Shown: positions 47,629-56,673, counted from the stretch's first letter. The stretch is DNA of 64,000 bases from Plantactinospora sp. BC1 (GCF_003030345.1 NZ_CP028158.1:7192001-7256000), one strand, 5' to 3'. Program-made: numbers and translations. Notes: generated by a model from the letters alone, not told the origin.

Positions 47629-47687
47629 GGCTCCCCGGCGAGCGCCGGTGACGGCTGACGACCGTCGCCGACCGCTCGCCGGGAGCC
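47629..47687 (+). terminator. Long hairpin terminator after the sugar dehydrogenase gene
   Basis: Arms 47629-47644 and 47673-47687 pair with one bulge; a smaller hairpin (GACGG...CCGTC) sits in the loop. It begins 12 bases after the stop and isolates the dehydrogenase from the trpS attenuator. Confidence 0.6.
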
Positions 47688-47748
47688 GCCCGGCACCAGC
47701 CCGCCGACCGGGGCGCGGCGGACCTCCCACCCGGCGCACCGGCCCTGC

Positions 47749-47754
47749 TACCGT
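47749..47754 (+). promoter_or_regulatory. Putative -10 hexamer TACCGT for the trpS leader transcript
   Basis: TACCGT is followed by six bases and then GTG 47761, in frame with the ATG at 47767. It would start transcription at or next to the leader peptide. The GGAGGT between them can also serve as ribosome site for the ATG. Confidence 0.45.
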
Positions 47755-47766
47755 GGAGGTGTGCGG

Positions 47767-47796
47767 ATGACCTCGAACGGTTGGTGGCTGCCCTGA
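47767..47796 (+). CDS. Tryptophan leader peptide of trpS (MTSNGWWLP)
   Basis: A 9-codon ORF with two adjacent Trp codons (TGG 47782-47784 and 47785-47787) and a TGA at 47794-47796. GGAGG (47755-47759) is spaced 7 bases before ATG 47767; an in-frame GTG at 47761 would add MR. Two Trp in such a short peptide, directly before competing hairpins and trpS, is the hallmark of ribosome-mediated attenuation. The predicted function is to sense charged tRNA-Trp. Confidence 0.8.
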   Translation: MTSNGWWLP

Positions 47797-47859
47797 CGGG
47801 CGGCCCGCGCATCCGCGTACCCGAACAACAGCCAGCGGCCGCCCTCCGGGCGGCCGTTT
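47788..47859 (+). promoter_or_regulatory. trpS transcription attenuator
   Basis: Three alternative hairpins. Pause hairpin: CTGCCC (47788-47793) with GGGCGG (47798-47803). Antiterminator: GGGCGGCC (47798-47805) with GGCCGCCC (47837-47844), perfect. Terminator: CGGCCGCCC (47836-47844) with GGGCGGCCG (47848-47856), then TTT. Segments 47798-47805 and 47848-47855 are identical, so they compete for the same partner. A ribosome stalled at the Trp codons leaves 47798-47805 free to form the antiterminator; one at the stop codon covers it, and the terminator forms. Comparable control of trpS (trpRS1) is known in Streptomyces coelicolor. Confidence 0.8.
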
Positions 47860-47909
47860 CGCATGTGCTCACCCGGGGGCGACCGCCACACCGGTAAGGA
47901 GCACCTGTC

Positions 47910-48941
47910 ATGGCCCCGAGCACCGCACTTCCGGCAGCCACCGCACTCGCCCCGAACGCACCGGCACTGCGCCGGATCACCGGCCTCAAACCAACCGGCC
48001 ACCTGCACCTGGGCAACCTGGTCGGTGCGATCCGGCCGATCGTCGCCGGCCAGTACCGGGCCGAGACGATCGTCTTCCTCGCCGACCTGCACGCGCTCAC
48101 CGTGACCCACCAACCGGCGCAGATCCGGGCGCTGACCCTGGAGCAGGCCACCGTACTGCTCGCCGCCGGCCTCGACCCGGACCGGGCGCTGCTCTACGTG
48201 CAGTCACAGGTGCCGCAGCACACCGAACTGCACTACCTGCTGGAGTGTGCCACCGGCTACGGCGAGGCGCACCGGATGATCCAGTTCCGGGAGAAGTCGG
48301 CGCGGCACGGGCAGGTCCGGCTGAGCCTGCTCAGCTATCCCGTGCTGATGGCCGCCGACATTCTGCTGCACGACGTGCAGGAGGTGCCGGTCGGCGACGA
48401 CCAGAGCCAGCATCTCGAACTCACCCGCGCCGTGGCGACCCGGTTCAACACCCGGTACGGCGACACCTTCACCATCCCCCGGGCGGTCCATCCGACGGTG
48501 TCGGCCCGGCTGATGGACCTGGCCGACCCGACCGCCAAGATGGGCAAGACCAGCAGCAGCGAGGCCGGCACCGTCTTCCTGCTCGATCCGCCCGAGGTGA
48601 TCCGCCGCAAGGTGCTGCGCGCCGTCACCGACCCGGGCCGGACCGTCGAGTACGACCCGCAGCGCCGGCCCGGCGTGGCGAACCTGCTGGAGATCCTGGC
48701 GACCTGCCTGGGCGGCTCCCCCGCCGACCTGGCCGCCGGGTACGGCTCGTACGCCCAGTTGAAGAACGCGGTCGCCGAGGCGGTCGAGGCGATGCTCCGG
48801 CCGATCCGACTCCGCTACACGGAACTCGCCCGCGATCCGGGCTATGTCCGGCGGGTACTCGCCGACGGCGCCGACCGGGCCCGCGACAACGCCACCGACA
48901 CCGTCCACCGGGCGAAGCGCGCGCTGGGGCTGCTGCCCTGA
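47910..48941 (+). CDS. trpS: Tryptophan--tRNA ligase under attenuation control
   Basis: Class I aminoacyl-tRNA synthetase of 343 residues. The HIGH-type motif is HLHLGN near residues 31-36, preceded by ITGLKPTG. The KMSKS equivalent reads KMGKTSSS near residue 211. VPVGDDQSQHLELTR and FNTRYGDTF are typical TrpRS segments. The His of ADLHALT is retained; its replacement in Bacillus TrpRS is linked to indolmycin resistance, so resistance is not predicted from this site. ATG 47910 follows AAGGAG with an 8-base spacer. The gene is tightly convergent with the GNAT gene (3 bases between stops). It may be a second, inducible TrpRS, but the rest of the genome is not visible. Confidence 0.95.
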   Translation: MAPSTALPAATALAPNAPALRRITGLKPTGHLHLGNLVGAIRPIVAGQYRAETIVFLADLHALTVTHQPAQIRALTLEQATVLLAAGLDPDRALLYVQSQVPQHTELHYLLECATGYGEAHRMIQFREKSARHGQVRLSLLSYPVLMAADILLHDVQEVPVGDDQSQHLELTRAVATRFNTRYGDTFTIPRAVHPTVSARLMDLADPTAKMGKTSSSEAGTVFLLDPPEVIRRKVLRAVTDPGRTVEYDPQRRPGVANLLEILATCLGGSPADLAAGYGSYAQLKNAVAEAVEAMLRPIRLRYTELARDPGYVRRVLADGADRARDNATDTVHRAKRALGLLP

Positions 48942-48944
48942 GGG

Positions 48945-49487
48945 CTACCCCAGCGAGACTGTGGCCTCGGCCCGTCCGGGCAGCCGCTCTCTCCCCGAGG
49001 TGGCCGGCTGCCGCTTCTCGAAGCAGACGCTGTAGGGGTTGCTGGTGTATTCGCCGTAGGCGGGGATCTCCACGTAGCCGGAGGAGAGGTAGAGCTGGAT
49101 GGCGCCGGGGAGGTAGCTGCCGGTCTCCAGCCGCAGTACGGTCTGCCCGGCCCGCAGGGCCAGTTCCTCGAGCGCGCCGAGCATCTGCCGGGCGAGGCCC
49201 TGACCCCGGTGGGCCGGCCGGACGTACATCCGCTTGACCTCGGCGGTGTCCCGGTCCAGCGTCTGGATCGCCCCGCAGGCCACCGCCCGGCCGGCGATCA
49301 CGCCCACCAGGTAGCGGGCGTCGTCGTGCGGCATGAACACCTGCCCGTCCAGACCGCCGTCGGCTTCCCGAAGCTCACGCTGCTGGGCCACCACCAGGGC
49401 GGCCAGCTCGGGATCCGACGACGAACGCGACTCGATCAGCACACCGCCGACGGTAACCACCAGGCGTTTCGTCGAGGTTTCGGCCAA
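48945..49487 (-). CDS. GNAT family N-acetyltransferase
   Basis: A 180-residue acetyltransferase. Acetyl-CoA-binding motif A is VKRMYVRPAHRGQGLARQMLGALEELA near residues 85-110, with the Q/RxxGxG/A pattern RGQGLA. Motif B follows as LRLETGSYLPGAIQLYLSSGYVEIPAYGEY. Substrate unknown; the type resembles small-molecule or protein N-acetyltransferases. The start used, TTG 49485-49487, is uncertain because no ribosome site is visible; later GTG codons in the first 20 residues are alternatives. A 24-bp repeat array lies between this gene and the obgE stop. Confidence 0.8.
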   Translation of the reverse strand: MAETSTKRLVVTVGGVLIESRSSSDPELAALVVAQQRELREADGGLDGQVFMPHDDARYLVGVIAGRAVACGAIQTLDRDTAEVKRMYVRPAHRGQGLARQMLGALEELALRAGQTVLRLETGSYLPGAIQLYLSSGYVEIPAYGEYTSNPYSVCFEKRQPATSGRERLPGRAEATVSLG

Positions 49488-49506
49488 GTGGACCCGATAC
49501 GCCGAC

Positions 49507-49578
49507 GCAGCGAACTAATCCGCCTACGACGCAGCTAACTAGTCCACGTCCGGCACAGCGAACTAGTCCGCGTCCGGC
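49507..49578. repeat. 24-bp tandem repeat, 3 copies, spanning the obgE stop codon
   Basis: Units at 49507-49530, 49531-49554 and 49555-49578, sharing (G/A)CAGC(G/T)AACTA(A/G)TCC. Because 24 is a multiple of three, each copy repeats an in-frame TAG: the true obgE stop (49563-49565) is followed by TAG codons in the same frame from the other two copies. Confidence 0.88.
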
Positions 49579-51047
49579 GCCGTGCCGCTGTCGGGCCGCT
49601 GCACGGTGCCGTCCGGGGTCGGGTCCGGGGTCGCCTCCTCCGGCGGCCGCTGCCGACGGGCCTTGCGGGCGGCGAGCCGCTCGGCCGCGGTCGGCCGGGT
49701 AACCTTCTCGGCCAGCCGGCTGTCGGTGCCCCGGGCACTCGGCACGTACTCGGCACCGGCGTAGAGCGTCGGCTGCCAGTCGAACTCCCGCTCCCCGATC
49801 CGGACCAGGCTGCCCGGCTCCGCACCCGCCTTGGCGAGCTGCTCCTCGACACCGAGCCGGGCCAGCCGGTCGGCCAGGTAGCCGACCGCCTCCTCGTTGT
49901 CGAAGTTGGTCTGCTTGACCCAGCGCTCCGGCCGCTGCCCGCGTACCACGTACGCGCCGTCCGGCGCCGTCTCGATCGTGAAGCCGGCGTCGTCGACCGC
50001 GACCGGCCGGATCACGATCCGGGTCGGCTCCAGGTCGGGCGCCACCGCCCGGGACTGCTCGACCAGCTCCGCCAGCGCGAAGGTCAGCTCGCGCAGCCCC
50101 TCCCGGGTCACCGCCGAGACCTCGAATACCCGCAGGCCACGGGCCTCGATGTCGGGGCGGACGATCTCGGCGAGATCCCGCCCGTCCGGTACGTCGATCT
50201 TGTTGAGTACGACCAGCCGGGGCCGGTCGGCCAACCCGCCGTACTCGGAGAGCTCCGCCTCGATGGCGTCGATGTCGGCCAGCGGATCGCGCCCCGGCTC
50301 GGGGTTGGCCGCGTCCACCACGTGCACCAGCACCGCGCAGCGCTCGATGTGCCGGAGGAACTCCAGCCCGAGCCCCTTGCCGGTGGCGGCACCGGGGATC
50401 AGGCCCGGCACGTCGGCGACGGTGAAGGTGTGCTCGTCGACCCGGACCACGCCGAGGTTCGGCACCAGCGTGGTGAACGGGTAGTCGGCGATCTTCGGCT
50501 TGGCGGCCGAGAGGACCGAGATCAGCGAGGACTTGCCGGCCGACGGGAAACCCACCAGGCCGACGTCGGCCACGCTCTTGAGTTCGAGTACGACGTCGAG
50601 CCGGTCCCCCGGCTCGCCCAGCTCGGCGAAGCCGGGCGCCTTGCGCCGGGCGTTGGCCAGCGAGGCGTTGCCCCGACCGCCCCGACCGCCCCGGGCCACC
50701 TCGAAGGTGGTGCCGGCGCCGACCAGGTCGGCCAGCACCGTGCCGTCCATGGCGTGCACGACCGTGCCGTCCGGGACCTTGAGCACCAGGTCGTGCCCGT
50801 TGGCACCGTCCCGGTTGGAGCCGGCGCCGCCCTTGCCGTTCTCGGCCTTGACGTGCGGCCGGAAGTGGAAGTCGAGCAGGGTGTGCACCTGGGGGTCGAC
50901 CACCAGGGACACGCTGCCGCCGTGTCCGCCGTTGCCGCCGTCCGGCCCGCCGAACGGCTTGAACTTCTCCCGGTGGATCGAGACGCAACCGTGCCCGCCG
51001 TCACCGGCCTGCAGGTGCAGTACGACCCGGTCAACGAACGTCGTCAC
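49563..51047 (-). CDS. obgE: GTPase ObgE (CgtA)
   Basis: Essential GTPase of late 50S assembly and stress control; 494 residues. The N-terminal Obg domain carries glycine-rich helices ([19 protein letters not shown]), the GTPase core has [18 protein letters not shown] and NKID near residues 165-290, and the C-terminal OCT domain ([19 protein letters not shown]) is present, as in actinobacterial Obg, followed by a charged tail. The start GTG 51045-51047 has AAGGA spaced 7 bases. It sits downstream of rpmA, its usual partner, with a hairpin in between. Confidence 0.97.
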   Translation of the reverse strand: MTTFVDRVVLHLQAGDGGHGCVSIHREKFKPFGGPDGGNGGHGGSVSLVVDPQVHTLLDFHFRPHVKAENGKGGAGSNRDGANGHDLVLKVPDGTVVHAMDGTVLADLVGAGTTFEVARGGRGGRGNASLANARRKAPGFAELGEPGDRLDVVLELKSVADVGLVGFPSAGKSSLISVLSAAKPKIADYPFTTLVPNLGVVRVDEHTFTVADVPGLIPGAATGKGLGLEFLRHIERCAVLVHVVDAANPEPGRDPLADIDAIEAELSEYGGLADRPRLVVLNKIDVPDGRDLAEIVRPDIEARGLRVFEVSAVTREGLRELTFALAELVEQSRAVAPDLEPTRIVIRPVAVDDAGFTIETAPDGAYVVRGQRPERWVKQTNFDNEEAVGYLADRLARLGVEEQLAKAGAEPGSLVRIGEREFDWQPTLYAGAEYVPSARGTDSRLAEKVTRPTAAERLAARKARRQRPPEEATPDPTPDGTVQRPDSGTAPDAD

Positions 51048-51146
51048 GCTGCAATCCTTTCATCGGCGCCGACCGGCGGCGCCGGATACGGCACAGGTCG
51101 GTCGCCCGGCCGGACGGCCGGGCACGGTCGACCGGTGCCCGAGAAA

Positions 51147-51190
51147 CGGCGGAGCGGGCCCGGACACCAGGTCCGCGGCCCGCTCCGCCG
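51147..51190 (-). terminator. Hairpin between rpmA and obgE
   Basis: A 14-bp perfect stem (arms 51147-51160 and 51177-51190) with a nested small hairpin CGGAC...GTCCG. On the minus strand it is followed by TTTCTC. It may lower obgE transcription relative to the ribosomal genes while letting part of it through. Confidence 0.65.
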
Positions 51191-51202
51191 GAAAAGCTGA
51201 CG

Positions 51203-51460
51203 TTACCGCTCGGACGGCACGATGCTGACGACCTTGCGGCCGCGCTTGGTGCCGAACTGGACCGCACCGGCGGCCAGCGCGAAGAGCGTGTCGTCGCCAC
51301 CGCGACCGACCAGGTCACCGGGGTGGAACTTGGTGCCCCGCTGCCGAATCAGGATCTCGCCGGCGCTGACGACCTGCCCACCGAACCGCTTGACGCCGAG
51401 TCGCTGCGCCGCGGAGTCGCGACCGTTCCGCGAGCTGGACGCACCCTTTTTGTGAGCCAT
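51203..51460 (-). CDS. rpmA: 50S ribosomal protein bL27
   Basis: An 85-residue ribosomal protein near the peptidyl-transferase centre. It begins [29 protein letters not shown], with no N-terminal extension to be cleaved, and ends [12 protein letters not shown] 51458-51460; the ribosome site is weak. It follows rplU by 29 bases, the standard rplU-rpmA-obgE arrangement. Confidence 0.98.
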   Translation of the reverse strand: MAHKKGASSSRNGRDSAAQRLGVKRFGGQVVSAGEILIRQRGTKFHPGDLVGRGGDDTLFALAAGAVQFGTKRGRKVVSIVPSER

Positions 51461-51489
51461 CTGAGGACGACCTGTCTTTCCGCTGGGGC

Positions 51490-51804
51490 TTACTTGCCGT
51501 TGGAGATGCCGGTCACCTTGACCTGGGTCAGCGGCTGGCGGTGACCCTGGCGCTTGTGGTAGCCGGTCTTGTTCTTGAACTTGTGGATCCGGATCTTCGG
51601 ACCCTTGGTGTGTGCGGCGATCTCGCCGGACACCGCGACCTTGGCCAGCTGCGCGGCGTCGGTCACCAGGTTGTCCCCGTCGACGAGGAGGACGGCGGCG
51701 AGCTTGATCGCGTCGCCGGGCTGGCCGACCAGCTTCTCGACCTCGATCACGTCGCCCTCGGCGACCTTGTACTGCTTGCCGCCGGTCTTGACGATCGCGT
51801 ACAT
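51490..51804 (-). CDS. rplU: 50S ribosomal protein bL21
   Basis: A 104-residue 23S rRNA-binding protein. It begins [18 protein letters not shown], contains [21 protein letters not shown] and ends [13 protein letters not shown] 51802-51804 with AGGGAG about ten bases upstream. It heads the rplU-rpmA-obgE operon; its promoter must lie in 51805-51930, where TACGCT (minus strand, near 51925) is a possible -10. No other feature was seen in 51931-52033. Confidence 0.98.
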   Translation of the reverse strand: MYAIVKTGGKQYKVAEGDVIEVEKLVGQPGDAIKLAAVLLVDGDNLVTDAAQLAKVAVSGEIAAHTKGPKIRIHKFKNKTGYHKRQGHRQPLTQVKVTGISNGK

Positions 51805-52033
51805 CGGACGCGGACTCCCTGTCGTTGAGGCTGCGGGTGGTTGTTCGCGACGGTCCGCTCGACCGCACGGGAGGTGCGGGGCGGGCACGCGAGAACGTGG
51901 CGCGTAATCAGCGCCGCAGGTTAGCGTACGCCATGACGGGCCGCTCACCCAAACCGGGCCTGCCGATCGGCCCGGGCGGCGGGGGCGGTGACCAGGCTCG
52001 TCACCCTCCTCGGCGCTGCCGGGCCGGTCGGGA

Positions 52034-52567
52034 TCAGCTCGGGCAGAGCACGTCCAGCCGCTGCTGCAACTGCTGGAGCTTGTTCTCGTCGACCGACTCG
52101 ACGCTGGCCTTCATCGTGCCGACCTCGGTCGCGATCTCGGCGAGTACCGTCTTGAGCCGCTCGTCGGTGGCCCGGGCGGACTGCTCCCGCATCGCCGCGC
52201 CCCAGGTCTGCAACGCCGCCTCCGCCTTGCGCTGGGCCGCCTGCGCCCCGGCGGTGTCGCCGCTCCCCGCCGCCTGGAGCGACTTGCCCAGTTCGGAGAC
52301 GAAGGTCTGCACGGAGGAGGTGGCCGCCTTGGTGGCCGCCGCGCAGACCTCCTTGCCGTTGCCGCCGGCCGGGCTCGTCTCCACCGGCGGTGACCCGGCC
52401 GGACCGCCCGGGCTGGCGCCCGGCGTCGCGGTGGCCGACGACGACGGTACGCCGGCCGACGGGCCGCCGGAGGGCCCGGGCCCGGCGACACCGTCCCGCT
52501 CACCCGAGCAGCCGGCGGCCGCGAACAGCGCGGTGGCGATAGCGGCGGTCACCAGCAGGCGTCGCAT
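52034..52567 (-). CDS. Secreted lipoprotein with a helical C-terminal domain
   Basis: A 177-residue exported lipoprotein with no recognised family. The signal peptide ends at the lipobox AAGC (residues 15-19, FAAAGC). A Pro/Ser/Thr/Gly-rich linker of ~50 residues follows, then a ~100-residue helical domain ([63 protein letters not shown]). Cys pairs near the linker and at the C-terminus may form a disulphide. ATG 52565-52567 has AGGAGAA. It sits between rplU and rne; no partner is obvious. Confidence 0.8.
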   Translation of the reverse strand: MRRLLVTAAIATALFAAAGCSGERDGVAGPGPSGGPSAGVPSSSATATPGASPGGPAGSPPVETSPAGGNGKEVCAAATKAATSSVQTFVSELGKSLQAAGSGDTAGAQAAQRKAEAALQTWGAAMREQSARATDERLKTVLAEIATEVGTMKASVESVDENKLQQLQQRLDVLCPS

Positions 52568-52712
52568 GATCTTCTCCTGTCGGGGGGCGGCCGGTCCCGA
52601 GCGGGGCGGTGCCGACGGTGGTCGGACGCCCGGCCCGGGATCGCGAGGGAGTGAGCCCAGCCTAGCCACCAGCGGCGTCAGCGGAGCAACCGTCTCCGCC
52701 GACGGCGCCGAG

Positions 52713-55700
52713 TCAGGGCCGGGTGCGGCGGCGGGTACCGCCACGTCGGGCCCGGCGACGACCGCCGCCGATCTCCGCGCCCTCGCCCTCCGCGTCCAGG
52801 TCACCGGTGTCCTCGATCCCGTCCGGGTCACCGGCCCCGGCCAGTCGCATCGACTCGGCCGGTGCGGCCTCGACGACGTCGCCGACCTCGGGGGTCTCCG
52901 CCTCGTAGCGGGACAGGTCGTACCCCATGGTGTCCTCGTACTCCGAGACCTCGACGACGACCCGCTCCGGCGCGGCGGCCTTGCGGCCCCGGCGCCGACC
53001 GCCGCCGGCCGGTGCCTCCGAGGCCGGGGCGGCGGCCGGTGCCGAGGTACCGGTGGCCGAGGCGACCGCCTTCACCTTGTCTCCCGCGCCCGGGCGGGAC
53101 TTCTCCGGCACCGGCTCGGTGTGGATGATCACGCCACGGCCCTTGCAGCAGTCGCAGGTCTCGCTGAACGCCTCCAGCAGCCCGGCACCGATCCGCTTCC
53201 GGGTCATCTGGACCAGGCCGAGCGAGGTGATCTCGGTCACCTGGTGCTTGGTCCGGTCCCGGCCCAGGCACTCGGTGAGCCGGCGCAGCACCAGGTCCCG
53301 GTTCGACTCCAGCACCATGTCGATGAAGTCGATCACGACGATGCCGCCCAGGTCACGGAGGCGGAGCTGCCGGACGATCTCCTCGGCCGCCTCCAGGTTG
53401 TTCCGGGTGACCGTCTCCTCCAGGTTGCCGCCGGCACCGGTGTACTTGCCGGTGTTGACGTCGATCACCGTCATCGCCTCGGTACGGTCGATCACCAGGT
53501 GACCGCCGGAGGGGAGGAAGACCTTCCGGTCCAGCCCCTTGAGGATCTGCTCGTCGATCCGCCGCTCGGCGAAGACGTCCGCCGTACCGGTGTGCCGGCG
53601 CAGCCGGGGCACCAGGTCGGGCGAGACGTGCGAGAGGTAGGACTCGACCATGTCGTACGACTCGTCGCCCTGCACTACCAGCTCGCGGAAGTCCTCGTTG
53701 AACAGGTCCCGGACCACCCGGATCACCAGGTCGGGCTCCTCGTAGAGCAGCACCGGGGCGCCACCCTCGGCCGCCTTCGCCTGGATGTCCTCCCACTGCG
53801 CCTGGAGCCGCTTCACGTCCCGGGCCAGCTCGTCCTCGCTGGCGCCCTCGGCGGCGGTCCGGACGATCACTCCGGCACCGTCCGGGACCAGCTTCTTCAG
53901 GATGTCCCGCAGCCGCTTGCGCTCGGTGTCGGGCAGCTTGCGACTGATCCCCGAGGCGTTGCCGTGCGGCACGTAGACCAGGTGCCGCCCGGAGAGCGCG
54001 ATGTGGCTGGTCAGCCGGGCGCCCTTGTGCCCGATCGGGTCCTTGGTGACCTGCACCAGCACCGAGTCACCGGAGCGCAGCGCCTGCTCGATCGAGCGGG
54101 CCCGCCCCTCCAGGCCGGTGGTGTCCCAGTTGACCTCTCCGGCGTAGAGCACGGCGTTGCGGCCGCGCCCGACGTCGACGAAGGCCGCCTCCATGCTGGG
54201 CAGCACGTTCTGCACCTTGCCGAGGTAGACGTTGCCGGCCATCGTGCCGGCGGAGGCGCGGGTGACGTAGTGCTCGACCAGCACCCCGTCCTCCAGTACG
54301 GCGATCTGGGTCCGGTCGCCGCGCTGGCGTACCGCCATCACCCGGTCGACCGCCTCCCGGCGGGCCAGGAACTCCGACTCGCTCAGGATCGGCGGCCGGG
54401 TACGCCGCTGCTCACGACCGTCCCGGCGGCGCTGGCGCTTGGCCTCCAGCCGGGTCGAGCCGGAGACGCCCTGCACCTCGTCCACGCTCCGGCGGGGCTC
54501 GCGGATCTTGATGACCGTGGGTACGCCGTCGTCCGCCGCGCCGTCGGTCTCCCCGGCGCCCTTGCGCCGACGTCGGCGGCGGCGTCGGGTGACCCCGTCG
54601 CCGGCCTCGCCGTCCTCGTCCTCGTCGTCGTCGGCCCCCTCCTCGGCCTGGGCCGCCGGCTCGTCGCCCTCCTCGGAGTCCTCGACGTCGTCGGCACCGC
54701 CCTTGCCCCGGCCCCGGCCCCGGCGGCCGCGTCGCCGCCTGCGCCGGGCCGCCGCGCTCTCCTCGTCCTCGTCGGCCTCGACGTCGGAGTCGGTGACGTC
54801 GGCGGCCTCCTCGTCAATGACCGCCTCGACCTCGGCCTCGACCTCCGGCACGGCGGGCTCGGCGGCACGCCGGCCACGGCGACGCCGTCGGGCGCCCTCG
54901 ACGGGCTCGACCGGCTCACCCTCGGCCTCGACCTCGGTCGGTCGGGTCGCCGCAGCGGGCTCGACCGCCGCACCGACCCGGGCCGGCGGGGTCTCCGGCT
55001 CGGGAGCCATGAACAGCACGGTCGGCGCGGAGAGCGCCGCGCGGCGCCGACGCCCACGGGGCGTCTCCTCGGCCACCACCTCGGCCTCGGCCTCGGCCGG
55101 GCCGCCGGCCGCCGGCAGGCCGGCTCCGCCGGTCAGTTCGGGGGCGGCCGGGGCGCCGACGTCGGACCCGGTCACCGGGACCTCGCCGGCCGCCGCCGGG
55201 GCGCTCTCGACGGCCTGCGGCGGGGCGACGGCCGCGTCGGTCGGCTCGGCCGGCGGCGCCGCCTTCTTCCGGCGGGTACGCGTCACCTTCACCGGCGGTA
55301 CGGCTTCGATCGCGGCCGCGTCGTCGGCACCGGCGGCGGAGGTACCCGGGTCGACGGCCGCGGCCGACTCGCCGGCCGGAAGTCCGGTGTCGTCCTTCTT
55401 CTCCGCCGTGGTGGCCTTGCGGCGTCGCCGGGTCGCCTTCGGGGCGGGCTCGATGTCGGCGGCCACCGGTGCCAGCACCTCGGCGTCGGGCGCCTCTCCG
55501 CTGGTGGTCCGGGCCGTGCTGGGCGCCTCGGCCGGTACGCCGGTCGGCGCCGGTTCACTGGACGGGCTGGAGGTGCGGCGCCGGGTGGTACGCCGACGAG
55601 CCGGCGCCTCGGCGCCGCCGCTCTCCGCGCCGCCGCTCTCCGGGCTGCCGCCTCCGGCGCCCGTGCTACCGGTGTCGCCGGTGTTGCCGCTTGCGGTGGT

Positions 55701-55760
55701 GGCGTCGACGGCCGGCTCAGCGCCGGTCCGGTCTCCGCCCTCTGGCTCGTTCTCGAGCAT
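52713..55760 (-). CDS. rne: Ribonuclease E/G with long disordered N-terminal region
   Basis: The main endoribonuclease of mRNA turnover and rRNA/tRNA processing; 1015 residues. Unlike proteobacterial RNase E, the extension is N-terminal: residues 1-480 are low-complexity, rich in Pro/Ala/Glu with Arg-rich blocks (RRRRRGRRGRGRGK). The catalytic part starts with the S1 domain (GTMAGNVYLGKVQNVLPSMEAAFVDVG near residue 535), has the metal ligands in IDFIDM and ends with the Zn-link CDCCKGRG. A basic C-terminal tail follows. ATG 55758-55760 has GGAG spaced 7 bases. The layout is normal for actinobacterial RNase E. Confidence 0.94.
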   Translation of the reverse strand: MLENEPEGGDRTGAEPAVDATTASGNTGDTGSTGAGGGSPESGGAESGGAEAPARRRTTRRRTSSPSSEPAPTGVPAEAPSTARTTSGEAPDAEVLAPVAADIEPAPKATRRRRKATTAEKKDDTGLPAGESAAAVDPGTSAAGADDAAAIEAVPPVKVTRTRRKKAAPPAEPTDAAVAPPQAVESAPAAAGEVPVTGSDVGAPAAPELTGGAGLPAAGGPAEAEAEVVAEETPRGRRRRAALSAPTVLFMAPEPETPPARVGAAVEPAAATRPTEVEAEGEPVEPVEGARRRRRGRRAAEPAVPEVEAEVEAVIDEEAADVTDSDVEADEDEESAAARRRRRRGRRGRGRGKGGADDVEDSEEGDEPAAQAEEGADDDEDEDGEAGDGVTRRRRRRRRKGAGETDGAADDGVPTVIKIREPRRSVDEVQGVSGSTRLEAKRQRRRDGREQRRTRPPILSESEFLARREAVDRVMAVRQRGDRTQIAVLEDGVLVEHYVTRASAGTMAGNVYLGKVQNVLPSMEAAFVDVGRGRNAVLYAGEVNWDTTGLEGRARSIEQALRSGDSVLVQVTKDPIGHKGARLTSHIALSGRHLVYVPHGNASGISRKLPDTERKRLRDILKKLVPDGAGVIVRTAAEGASEDELARDVKRLQAQWEDIQAKAAEGGAPVLLYEEPDLVIRVVRDLFNEDFRELVVQGDESYDMVESYLSHVSPDLVPRLRRHTGTADVFAERRIDEQILKGLDRKVFLPSGGHLVIDRTEAMTVIDVNTGKYTGAGGNLEETVTRNNLEAAEEIVRQLRLRDLGGIVVIDFIDMVLESNRDLVLRRLTECLGRDRTKHQVTEITSLGLVQMTRKRIGAGLLEAFSETCDCCKGRGVIIHTEPVPEKSRPGAGDKVKAVASATGTSAPAAAPASEAPAGGGRRRGRKAAAPERVVVEVSEYEDTMGYDLSRYEAETPEVGDVVEAAPAESMRLAGAGDPDGIEDTGDLDAEGEGAEIGGGRRRARRGGTRRRTRP

Positions 55761-55869
55761 GGACGTTCTCCAGTTCTGGCTTCCCCGGGCGCGGGTGAGC
55801 GCTGCCACGCAGGGTTGCCGCAAAGTATTTCCGGTGACGCGTCAAGGTGACCGGGTCGCCGAAGTCTGC

Positions 55870-56673
55870 CTACCTGACCGCCGGCCGGGCTTCCGGCTGG
55901 CGTTCGCCGATGGCGGTCCCGTCGCGATCCGCCTCCAACGGATCCACGATCTCCCCCTGCGTGGTCAGCGTGCCCTGTGCCAGCCGGGTCGCCCTCGGCG
56001 GCACCGGCGGCTCCAGGTCGGCCACCACGCGGAGGCCGGAAAGGACGTCATCGGGCCGTACGGACGGGGTGACCTGCCGTACGACCACTTCGAGTATCGC
56101 ACACGGTACGCCCGCGACCCCGGAAGGTGCCTCGGTCCTCTCGATCACATCGATGGTCGTGACGGCGGCACGGGTGTCGAAGACCCGTCGTCCCTGCTTG
56201 GTCATCCGCTCGACCAGCACCTCGGAGGCGGCCAGAAAGGTCGACACGGCGGCACGGAGGACATCCGGCGCGACACCGGGCAGTTCGATCCGCCAGCGGG
56301 AGGCGTCGATCCGGTCGGCGAGGCTGCCGCCGCCGGCCACCACCGCGTCGAGTACGTCGAGTCCGGGCGAGAGCACGCCGTCCAGGGCGATCCGCAGCTC
56401 GGTAGGGTCCACCGGCCGCTGGAGCCCGATCTCCAGGTACTCCGCCTCGCTGGCCACCCCGGTCGGGGCCGCGCTGGCGTAGGAGATCTTCGGATGCGGG
56501 GTGAAGCCCTGCGAGAACGCCACCGGTACGCCGGCCCGGCGCAACGCGCGCTCGAAGGCCCGGGCGAAGTCCCGGTGTGAGGTGAACCGCAGCGGACCGC
56601 GTTTGGCGTACCTGATGCGGATCCGCTGTACGACCGGCGCCTGGCCGCCCTCCGGCTGTGGTTTTCTGCTGAT
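55870..56673 (-). CDS. TIGR03936/DUF2344 family protein, apparent ATC start
   Basis: A 267-residue protein paired with the radical-SAM gene next to it; the two are fused in some bacteria. Conserved parts are RIRYAKRGPLRFTSHRDFARAFERALRRAGVPVAFSQGFTPHPKISYASAAPTGVASEAEYLEIGL. Its function is unknown. No ATG, GTG or TTG lies at the expected start: the codon at 56671-56673, exactly 7 bases after GAGGAG (56681-56686), is ATC, followed by AGC AGA AAA CCA. The only upstream in-frame option is CTG overlapping the radical-SAM stop (CTGA). It ends 109 bases before rne; that gap shows nothing else. Confidence 0.85.
   Translation of the reverse strand: MSRKPQPEGGQAPVVQRIRIRYAKRGPLRFTSHRDFARAFERALRRAGVPVAFSQGFTPHPKISYASAAPTGVASEAEYLEIGLQRPVDPTELRIALDGVLSPGLDVLDAVVAGGGSLADRIDASRWRIELPGVAPDVLRAAVSTFLAASEVLVERMTKQGRRVFDTRAAVTTIDVIERTEAPSGVAGVPCAILEVVVRQVTPSVRPDDVLSGLRVVADLEPPVPPRATRLAQGTLTTQGEIVDPLEADRDGTAIGERQPEARPAVR

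Noticed and set aside
47700-47909. T-box riboswitch as the control element of trpS
   Set aside because: No T-box antiterminator sequence or specifier stem is visible, whereas a short ORF with two Trp codons is present, favouring ribosome-mediated attenuation.
44933-48151. A minus-strand open frame of about 1070 codons across the sugar dehydrogenase and trpS
   Set aside because: It crosses two clear plus-strand genes, a terminator and the trp attenuator, and its product has no recognisable domain.
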